This document shows, piece after piece, positions 35,204 to 41,731 of a DNA stretch of 41,731 nucleotides. Numbering within the stretch: the stretch's first letter is position 1; every line of letters starts with the position of its first letter. The notes beneath the pieces were generated by a model. That model worked only from the letters and a program-made list of their open reading frames with translations. It was not told where the DNA came from and ran no database searches. The position numbers and the translations under genes were made by a program. Origin of the DNA: Gammaproteobacteria bacterium (GTDB taxonomy: Bacteria; Pseudomonadota; Gammaproteobacteria; Xanthomonadales; SZUA-5); contig JAUIFV010000020.1 in assembly GCA_030430155.1 (NCBI GenBank), forward strand, positions 1 to 41,731, in the 5' to 3' direction.

Positions 35204-35728
35204 CTACGCCGTAGCCGTTGCCGCAGCGGCTGCCAGCTTCTGCTCGCGCTGGCGCCGCGCCACCCAGCGCAGCCAAATCAGCCAAACGAAGACCGCATCC
35301 AGAATGATCAGCGCCTGCCACAAGTACAGGTGGAACCAGTCAAACCAGACTTTGCTGTACTGTCCCAGATAAAACAGACTGATGATGCGCACCAGATTCA
35401 GCGCCTGAATGGCAATGAAACCCACCGTCAGGCCGACCAGCTTGTCGCGCACGCTGGCTGGGAAGGCGAGCACGCCGGAAACCAGAATGATCACTGCCTC
35501 CAGACCGTTGCAGCCGCGCTCAATGGACACTGCGAAGGCGTTGGTAGTGCTTTGGATGATCTTGCCGTAGCTGATCACGTTGTCGTCGAACAGCATGATC
35601 AGCCAAACGCTGAAGCTGGCCAGCACGCTGGTGAAGGGCTCGACGATCCACTTCTCCCCAGGCTTGGAGACCTCGACGCCAAACAGAACCAGGCAGATGA
35701 CGAAGAACAGGATGAGGAATCTAAGCAT
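35204..35728 (-). CDS. xrtH: Exosortase H (XrtH-like)
   Basis: This 174-residue polytopic membrane protein matches the short XrtH branch of the exosortase/archaeosortase family. These are proposed cysteine transpeptidases that process proteins with a C-terminal PEP-CTERM-like tail. XrtH is tied to IPTLxxWG-CTERM proteins. The catalytic triad pattern is present: Cys73 in SIERGCNGLEAVI, Arg114 in ALNLVRIISLFY, His133 in WFHLYLWQALII. Several hydrophobic helices surround these. No sorting-signal protein is seen in this window, so the substrates lie elsewhere. It diverges from aroK with a 203-bp spacer and precedes the YeeZ-like gene by 12 bp. The gene symbol follows the Xrt naming. Confidence 0.88.
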   Translation of the reverse strand: MLRFLILFFVICLVLFGVEVSKPGEKWIVEPFTSVLASFSVWLIMLFDDNVISYGKIIQSTTNAFAVSIERGCNGLEAVIILVSGVLAFPASVRDKLVGLTVGFIAIQALNLVRIISLFYLGQYSKVWFDWFHLYLWQALIILDAVFVWLIWLRWVARRQREQKLAAAAATATA

Positions 35729-35931
35729 GGGCTAATCGAAAACTATGAGTGACGAAGTGAGGCGTGCGACACGCGAAAGCCGCGCATGGTAGCGATCTGC
35801 GCGTCGATAGTCATTGAAACCCGTCAATGGCTGATGCGAACGGACTTGCGCTCCGCAAGCCAGGGCAGACCACGCAATCGGGCAATGGTTCCCCACCCCG
35901 CTTGCGCCGCTCAACTCGCTACACTGCTCCC

Positions 35932-36486
35932 ATGCAGCGCAGCAGGAACATCATTCTGGTCGGCCCCATGGGTGCCGGTAAGAGCACCGTCGGTCGGCGC
36001 CTAGCGAGGCTGCTGGGACGCCGCTTTGTCGATCTGGACGAGCTGATCGAGCAGCGTACCGGGGTCAGTATTCCGCTGATATTCGAGCTGGAGGGCGAGG
36101 CCAAGTTTCGGCAGCGTGAGGCCCAGGCCCTGCGCGAAGTCATCGAATGGCCCGATCTGGTGCTGGCCACCGGAGGCGGCAGCGTGCTGCTCCCGGAGAA
36201 CCGCGAGTGTCTGCGCAGCCATGGCTTTGTGGTCTATCTACAGGCATCGGTGCGCACCCAGCTGCTGCGCTTGGCGCGCGATCGCAAACGCCCGCTGCTG
36301 CAGGCGCCGGATCGCCGCGAGCGGCTGGAGGCAATGGCCAATGAGCGCAACCCGCTGTATCTGGCCGTCGCCGACGAAGTCGCCGAATCGATCAGCGACC
36401 GCCCCGCCAAACTGGCCCGCTTGCTCGCCATTCGCCTCAATGAGCTGGGTATAGTCGACACCGAACAACTGACTCAGCAGAGTTGA
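35932..36486 (+). CDS. aroK: Shikimate kinase
   Basis: AroK phosphorylates shikimate with ATP, step five of the shikimate pathway. The 184-residue protein begins MQRSRNIILVGPMGAGKSTV with the P-loop. It has DLDELIEQRTG (shikimate-binding Asp), FRQREAQAL (Arg), the GGG of LATGGGSVLL, and the lid Arg region RDRKRPLLQ and ERNPLY. The ATG at 35932 is chosen for the family-typical N-terminus. The frame is open 105 bp further upstream. aroB follows after 79 bp containing a heptamer-repeat array. Confidence 0.95.
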   Translation: MQRSRNIILVGPMGAGKSTVGRRLARLLGRRFVDLDELIEQRTGVSIPLIFELEGEAKFRQREAQALREVIEWPDLVLATGGGSVLLPENRECLRSHGFVVYLQASVRTQLLRLARDRKRPLLQAPDRRERLEAMANERNPLYLAVADEVAESISDRPAKLARLLAIRLNELGIVDTEQLTQQS

Positions 36487-36501
36487 CCGATTCGGCTCTC
36501 C

Positions 36502-36529
36502 TGGGCCCCGTGCCCTGGGCCCTGGGCCC
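36502..36529. repeat. Short array of the 7-bp TGGGCCC-type repeat
   Basis: Four consecutive 7-bp units, TGGGCCC (36502), CGTGCCC (36509), TGGGCCC (36516) and TGGGCCC (36523), followed by the pyrimidine-rich TCCTCCTTC, lie in the aroK-aroB gap. The unit is the same as in the inverted arrays at 22104-22197. Here only one orientation is present, so no self-hairpin forms from the array alone, although GGGCCC is itself palindromic. Confidence 0.75.
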
Positions 36530-36565
36530 TCCTCCTTCAGTCGAGCAGTGCAAGAAACAGCGCAG

Positions 36566-37669
<1,104 letters not shown>

Positions 37670-37716
37670 GTCCGCTGCTTCATGAGTTTTGCTCACGCTC
37701 CAGCTAAACTTGGCGG

Positions 37717-37977
37717 ATGCGCATCTTCATGCAAACCCGGGCGGTCGGCGGCGAGCAGCCCAAGTACTATCAGCTGCGGCTGCAGCAGGACCTGCTTGGC
37801 GCCTGGATACTGACCCGCGAGTGGGGCCAGCCCGGCGTTCGCACCACCCTCAAGCGGGAGCAGTATCTCGATCTGGAGTCGGCTGAGGCCGCTTTGAATC
37901 GAGCCCGTGAACTACAGAAAAAAAAGGGATTCCAGGTGATGTTCAGCCAGGGCAGCGACGGACCCCAGCGCGGATGA
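37717..37977 (+). CDS. Small WGR-domain protein
   Basis: The 86-residue protein is essentially a single WGR-type domain. YYQLRLQQDLLGAWILTREW is followed by GQPG, where WGQ replaces the name-giving Trp-Gly-Arg, then SAEAALNRARELQKKKGF and a short polar tail. WGR domains occur in PARPs, MolR-like proteins and ligase-associated proteins and are thought to bind nucleic acids or assist protein contacts. The stop overlaps the ATG of the SPOR gene by 4 bases (ATGA), so the two are probably co-translated. It sits where related genomes usually go directly from aroB to damX. Confidence 0.85.
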   Translation: MRIFMQTRAVGGEQPKYYQLRLQQDLLGAWILTREWGQPGVRTTLKREQYLDLESAEAALNRARELQKKKGFQVMFSQGSDGPQRG

Positions 37978-39266
37978 GGCAGTTGACGCTGCTCATCATT
38001 GCACTTGCCACGGCCGCGCCAACGCTGGCGGCGGAGCGAATCTGCATTCCAGACCCCAACAGCAAGGGCTGGCTGTGCGGCACCGAGGACGAACTGGCCG
38101 ATGTGCAACCGCGCAGCGTGGATCGCCGCGACCGCAGCACACCGGCAGCGCCGCCGGCCTATCTGCTTGATCCCAACCGCGCAGCCCAGCTGCAGTATCA
38201 GAACCCGGCCACCTTGCCGCCCGCCGGTCCGCCAGCGGTACAGGGCCCGGCGCCTATTGCGCAACCCAGCGACGCGACCAGCGGGGCCAGCCAAGCGCCG
38301 GTGCGCAACGTCTTTTCCCGTTCGCCGGCGCCTATAGCACCCAGCCAAGGGGTCCCGGCCAGCCTTACCCCACCGCCGCCGGCACCGGCTACGGCGCCTA
38401 TTCCGCCTGTGCGGGCTGCGGCGGCCAGCCCTCGTCCGGTCGCTGCGCCGGCAACCAACACGCCGCCGGTACAGGCGCCACCCCCAGCCTCACCGCCCGT
38501 TGCGCAGCCGCCGCGATCGCCAGCGCCGTCAGCAGCGCAGACCTCGGCCAGCAACATTGCCAAGATGTCGGCGCTCACCGATACCGCGCCGGAGACTCCG
38601 GCGGACACCTCAAGTGCGGAAGACGCCAAGCCGACGAGCACGGCCACGGTGACAGCCAGCGCGACTGTCGCGACCCAACCAGCCTCCGCCCCGGAAGCGG
38701 CGGCCAGCGCGCCGACGGCCACGGCATCAACAAGACAAACCGCTGCCGAGCGGGTTGCGCCGGCCAAGCCCGCCGTCGCGACGACCGAAGCGGCGACAGT
38801 CAGTCCGCCCCAGCCACCGGCCAAAGCCCCGTTGACGGCGCCCGCGCCCGCACCGGTGGCGAGCACGGCGCCGCCTGCGCGCACCCCGGCCACTCCGCCG
38901 GCCGCGCCCGAAGCGATCCGGCCATCTGCAGCGCCGGTTCAGCGCGACGGGAGTAGCGCCAGCGCGGCCAGCATGCAAACGCAGACCTTTGCCGGCTGGG
39001 GCGAGCGCGAGTACACCATTCAGCTGCGTGCCGGCGACAGCCCGGACGACTACAGCGCCGTCGCCGGCGGCTCCGGACTGGCAGTCGACAGCTTCCACAA
39101 GGTTCGCCTGCAGCAGCCCGACCGCACTTGGTGGCTGTTGTGCTTCGGTCGCTATCCGAATCTGCAGGCGGCCAAGCAAGCACTGGACAATCTTCCCGCC
39201 CATCTGCGCGGTCCGGGCGTTTGGCCACGCCGGGTGGGACCGCTGCAAACCGAGATCTCGCGATGA
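37974..39266 (+). CDS. SPOR-domain cell-division-type protein with Pro/Ala-rich linker
   Basis: The 430-residue protein has a signal sequence (MRQLTLLIIALATAAPTLA), a short region with two Cys (RICIPDPNSKGWLCGTEDEL), and a very long Pro/Ala/Thr-rich low-complexity linker (about 50-325). The C-terminal domain has the SPOR pattern (YTIQLRAGDSPDDYSAV, WWLLCFGRYPNLQAAKQAL, PRRVGPLQTEI). SPOR domains bind denuded septal peptidoglycan. Position after aroKB matches DamX, although E. coli DamX has a transmembrane anchor, not a cleavable signal peptide. Its stop overlaps the hemE start (ATGA). The linker's skewed composition creates large chance open frames on the other strand. Confidence 0.85.
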   Translation: MRQLTLLIIALATAAPTLAAERICIPDPNSKGWLCGTEDELADVQPRSVDRRDRSTPAAPPAYLLDPNRAAQLQYQNPATLPPAGPPAVQGPAPIAQPSDATSGASQAPVRNVFSRSPAPIAPSQGVPASLTPPPPAPATAPIPPVRAAAASPRPVAAPATNTPPVQAPPPASPPVAQPPRSPAPSAAQTSASNIAKMSALTDTAPETPADTSSAEDAKPTSTATVTASATVATQPASAPEAAASAPTATASTRQTAAERVAPAKPAVATTEAATVSPPQPPAKAPLTAPAPAPVASTAPPARTPATPPAAPEAIRPSAAPVQRDGSSASAASMQTQTFAGWGEREYTIQLRAGDSPDDYSAVAGGSGLAVDSFHKVRLQQPDRTWWLLCFGRYPNLQAAKQALDNLPAHLRGPGVWPRRVGPLQTEISR

Positions 39267-40351
39267 ATGATGCTCAGCTGATCGCCGCCCCCAGCGGGCG
39301 GCACAACCGCTATTTGCGCGCCCTGGCTCGGCAGCCGGTCGACACCACGCCGGTGTGGATCATGCGCCAGGCCGGTCGCTATCTGCCCGAGTACCGCGCC
39401 ACCCGGGCCCAGGCCGGCAGCTTCATGGACCTGTGTCAGAACCCCGAGCTGGCCACCGAAGTCACCATGCAGCCGCTGCGCCGCTTTGAGCTGGACGCGG
39501 CGATCCTGTTCTCCGACATCCTGACCATCCCCGACGCTCTGGGTCTGGGCCTGCATTTTGTAGAGGGCGAAGGTCCGCGCTTCAGCTCGCCACTGCGCAG
39601 CGTTGCCGACATCGACCGCCTCGGCCGTATCGATCCCGAACAGCAGCTTGGCTACGTCATGGACGCGGTACGGATGATTCGCCGCGAGCTGAACGGCCTG
39701 GTACCGCTGATCGGATTCTCCGGCAGCCCCTGGACGCTGGCCTGCTACATGCTGGGCGGGCGCTCCGATACCGGCTTCAAGGAAGCCCGCCAGCTGGCCT
39801 GGAACGAACCGGAGGCCATGCACCGGCTGCTCAGCCTGCTGTCAGACATCGTCATCGACTATCTGGCCGCGCAGCGCGCCGCCGGCGCCCAATCGCTGAT
39901 GGTTTTCGACACCTGGGGCGGCACGCTGCCCTTTGCCGACTACCGCGAGTACTCGCTGCGCTACCTGGCGCAGATCGTAGAAGGACTACGCAAGCTGCCT
40001 GAACCTGCTCCAGTGACGCTGTTCAGCAAGGGCGCCCAGGCCCACTTGAGCGCGATGGCCGACACCGGTTGCCAGGCGCTGGGGCTGGACTGGACCGCCT
40101 CGCTGCGCGAATCACGACAGCTGGTCGGCGATCGCGTCGCCCTGCAGGGCAATCTGGACCCCAACGCCCTGCGCGCCAACCCCAAGGCCCTGCGCAACAT
40201 GGTCGCGTTGACCCTGGCCGACTACGGCAGCGGCCCCGGCCACATTTTCAATCTGGGCCACGGCATCACTCCCGACATCGACCCCGAGCAGCTCAAACTG
40301 GTGGTCGACTGCGTGCATGAATTCGGTCGGGAGCCGACGCTGTTGGCCTGA
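39263..40351 (+). CDS. hemE: Uroporphyrinogen decarboxylase
   Basis: HemE decarboxylates the four acetate groups of uroporphyrinogen III to give coproporphyrinogen III in haem synthesis. The 362-residue protein has the N-terminal signature WIMRQAGRYLPEYR, AILFSDILTIPDALG with the catalytic Asp, IGFSGSPWTLACYMLGG, VFDTWGGTLP and the C-terminal FNLGHGITPDIDPE. The ATG at 39263 overlaps the SPOR gene stop by 4 bases. The frame is open further upstream by chance. It shares the tetrapyrrole pathway with hemA at 5556 but is in a different operon. Confidence 0.96.
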   Translation: MNDAQLIAAPSGRHNRYLRALARQPVDTTPVWIMRQAGRYLPEYRATRAQAGSFMDLCQNPELATEVTMQPLRRFELDAAILFSDILTIPDALGLGLHFVEGEGPRFSSPLRSVADIDRLGRIDPEQQLGYVMDAVRMIRRELNGLVPLIGFSGSPWTLACYMLGGRSDTGFKEARQLAWNEPEAMHRLLSLLSDIVIDYLAAQRAAGAQSLMVFDTWGGTLPFADYREYSLRYLAQIVEGLRKLPEPAPVTLFSKGAQAHLSAMADTGCQALGLDWTASLRESRQLVGDRVALQGNLDPNALRANPKALRNMVALTLADYGSGPGHIFNLGHGITPDIDPEQLKLVVDCVHEFGREPTLLA

Positions 40352-40379
40352 GCGTGGGCCTTCGTTGATTGATGCCTGT

Positions 40380-40829
40380 TCAAGCCGGGCGGACTCTATA
40401 TCCACCCCAGACGCCGACCGCTGCGAGCACCAAGGCCAGCCCGAAGATCGCCAGATAGGCCTGCGCTGGCAGCCACAGCAGCAGCCAGGTAAATAGCGCA
40501 CCACCCACCGCGACCGCAGCGGTGGTGGCCAACGCATCGCAGATCTGCAAAGCCGACACGCTTTGCCCCTGCCCGCGCTGCGGCGCCAGCTGCAGGGTCA
40601 GCACCGACAGCTGCGGGAAGACCATGCCGATGCCCAGCCCGGTCAGGATCAGTCCGAACACGCCAACCGCGACCGGCACCGGCGGCGCCACCATCGCTGC
40701 AACCAGAGTGATACCGACCGCCATCACCGCCATGCCAAGCGCGATCTTCGGTCCGCGATCGACATCCTCGGGCAGGCGCGCCTGCCACCAGGAACCCAGA
40801 CTCCAGCTCAACGCACCGGCGGTCAGCCG
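40380..40829 (-). pseudogene. MFS transporter, C-terminal fragment only
   Basis: The minus-strand frame from 40829 to 40380 encodes the last ~149 residues of a major facilitator superfamily transporter. RLTAGALSWSLGSWWQARLP, KIALGMAVMAVGITLVAAMV, VGVFGLILTGLGIGMVFPQL, GQSVSALQICDALATT and a last pair of membrane helices ending VRPA are present. An in-frame TAG at 40832-40830 cuts it off from anything upstream. The N-terminal two thirds of the transporter are missing, replaced by an acyl-CoA dehydrogenase piece. A TTG at 40811 could start a fragment, but a functional half-transporter is unlikely. Either this gene was broken by rearrangement or the sequence is chimeric from about here. Confidence 0.75.
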
Positions 40830-41195
40830 CTACATGGTGTTGAAGTGACCAGCCGCATCGTGTTCGGCAAGGAAGCACGCGACCTCAGTATTGCCGAGCA
40901 GTATGTGCTGGCAGCAGAGACCATTGTGCGCCTCGACCGCGAGAGCGAGCCCGCCATCGTGACGGGCCAATTCCTCCAGGATGATGGCGAACGCCATATA
41001 GGACCCGCCCGCCCCCTCGAACTCTTCCGGGACCAGGATGCCGAGGTAGCCCTGCTCGCCGAGTTGGCCGATCATGTCATCGGGATACCCCTCCTCCCGA
41101 TCCCAATCCTGGGCTTTGGGTGCGATCTCCTCCTTCGCGAATCGAGCGGTCGCCGCTTTAAGCGCGACCAACTCCTCAGGCAGATCGAAATTCAT
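40830..41195 (-). pseudogene. Acyl-CoA dehydrogenase, N-terminal fragment
   Basis: From an ATG at 41195 the frame encodes about 100 residues of a typical acyl-CoA dehydrogenase N-terminal helical domain: MNFDLPEELVALKAATARFA, EEIAPKAQDWDREEGYP, LGEQGYLGILVPEEFEGAGG, FAIILEELARHDGGLALAVE and AHNGLCCQHILLGN. After GNTE (near 40890) the similarity stops. An unrelated tail of about 17 residues leads to a TAG at 40832-40830, directly followed in the same frame by MFS sequence. The FAD- and substrate-binding middle and C-terminal domains are absent. The join lies between about 40830 and 40890. Confidence 0.75.
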
Positions 41196-41272
41196 AACCC
41201 ATCTCAACTCTCATAAATCACGTCACTTAAAGGTTTTAGTTTAGCGCCGGACCCGTGACAGAGAGAAAGACA

Positions 41273-41731
41273 ATGAGTGATTTGACCCCTTCGGAATTTG
41301 ACCCAAGTACACCGATTTCCTTGGCGAGTACCATTCCCAGTCGTTGGTACACGGATGGAGACTTTTACCAAAAGGAGAAAGAGAAGTGCTTTCTTTCCTC
41401 CTGGCAGCTGGTGGGTCGCACCGAGTTATTGAAAAATCCAGGGGATTTCTTCACCGGAGACATTGCCGGAGAACCCATTGTGGTTCTTAGGGATAAGGAG
41501 AATCAGGTTCAGGCGTTCGCCAATGTCTGCCGACACCGGGCCGCGAAGGTTTGCCGCAAGAGCCATGGAAACTCCTCTTTCCTTCAATGCCAGTACCATG
41601 GTTGGACCTACAACACGGCCGGCCGCTGTGTCCACATCCCGGCCCACCCTGAACAGGTGCCGCCGGCCAAGTTCGTGTTTGATGATGATGGCCGCCGAGG
41701 TATGGCGGTGGATTCGCTGGTTTCCGGTGGG
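41273..41731 (+). CDS. Rieske [2Fe-2S] oxygenase-type protein, N-terminal part (runs off window)
   Basis: From the ATG at 41273 the frame stays open to the right edge (153 codons). It encodes an N-terminal region typical of ring-hydroxylating oxygenases ([38 protein letters not shown]) and a Rieske cluster site: Cys-x-His in [10 protein letters not shown] and Cys-x-x-His in [10 protein letters not shown]. Electron transfer through the cluster would feed a mononuclear iron site in the missing C-terminal part. Up to about 41600 the DNA is distinctly AT-richer and uses different codons from the rest of the window. From about 41605 it becomes GC-rich, and the protein after YNTAGR looks less like the family. 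A GAGAG stretch precedes the ATG. The substrate is unknown. Confidence 0.75.
   Translation, partial: MSDLTPSEFDPSTPISLASTIPSRWYTDGDFYQKEKEKCFLSSWQLVGRTELLKNPGDFFTGDIAGEPIVVLRDKENQVQAFANVCRHRAAKVCRKSHGNSSFLQCQYHGWTYNTAGRCVHIPAHPEQVPPAKFVFDDDGRRGMAVDSLVSGG

Noticed and set aside
38120-38960. Tandem repeat or insertion in the SPOR gene linker
   Set aside because: The Pro/Ala/Thr codons give a repetitive look, but there is no fixed unit. Such low-complexity linkers are normal in SPOR proteins.

Overview
The window is a gene-dense, high-GC stretch of a gammaproteobacterial chromosome. The block pth-rplY-prs-tRNA-Gln-ispE-lolB-TPR gene, diverging from hemA-prfA, is the arrangement I know from Pseudomonas and Xanthomonas relatives. 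Further down, aroK-aroB is followed by a SPOR-domain gene and hemE. An XrtH-type exosortase and GTAG-headed REP doublets also fit an environmental gammaproteobacterium. I cannot name a genus. No rRNA, prophage, insertion sequence or CRISPR array is visible.

Layout. 1-5258 (minus): core operon for translation (Pth, L25, tRNA-Gln), PRPP synthesis (Prs), isoprenoid synthesis (IspE) and lipoprotein insertion (LolB), plus a TPR protein. 5556-9949 (plus): hemA and prfA, then a TPR/GT41 glycosyltransferase-like gene where prmC often sits. 10182-13065 (minus): folE2 and three accessory genes. 13160-17977 (minus): a cassette with a large exported BNR/sortilin-like protein and two paralogous exported LolA-like proteins. 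18165-22061 (minus): SLC1 transporter, PhzF-like protein, GST and TcdA. 22205-25090 (minus): a membrane-bound CheA-like kinase overlapping a CheY-like receiver and a CheX-like phosphatase. 25331-28286: acyl-CoA synthetase divergent from an AraC regulator. 28585-29967 (minus): ffh. 30102-32423 (plus): exported type-B carboxylesterase. 32405-34243 (minus): three overlapping vitamin-linked genes (pdxH, yjbQ, a cobalamin-binding-like protein). 34337-35728 (minus): YeeZ-like reductase and exosortase H. 35932-40351 (plus): aroK, aroB, a WGR-domain protein, a SPOR protein and hemE.

The last 1.3 kb looks abnormal. The C-terminal part of an MFS transporter is joined to an N-terminal piece of an acyl-CoA dehydrogenase, beside a Rieske oxygenase start of clearly lower GC. 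This is either a rearranged boundary or an assembly chimera.

The most unusual non-coding signal is a pair of related long palindromic elements (27070-27277 and 28404-28589). They flank the araC gene and keep the same fold through paired changes on both arms. One appears to supply the ribosome binding site and start codon of araC; the other contains the stop codon of ffh. Two REP doublets and two arrays of a 7-bp GGGCCCA-type repeat add to an intergenic-repeat-rich picture. The best candidates for uncharacterised biology are the palindromic element family, the CheA-like/CheY/CheX module, and the exported BNR + LolA-like cassette.
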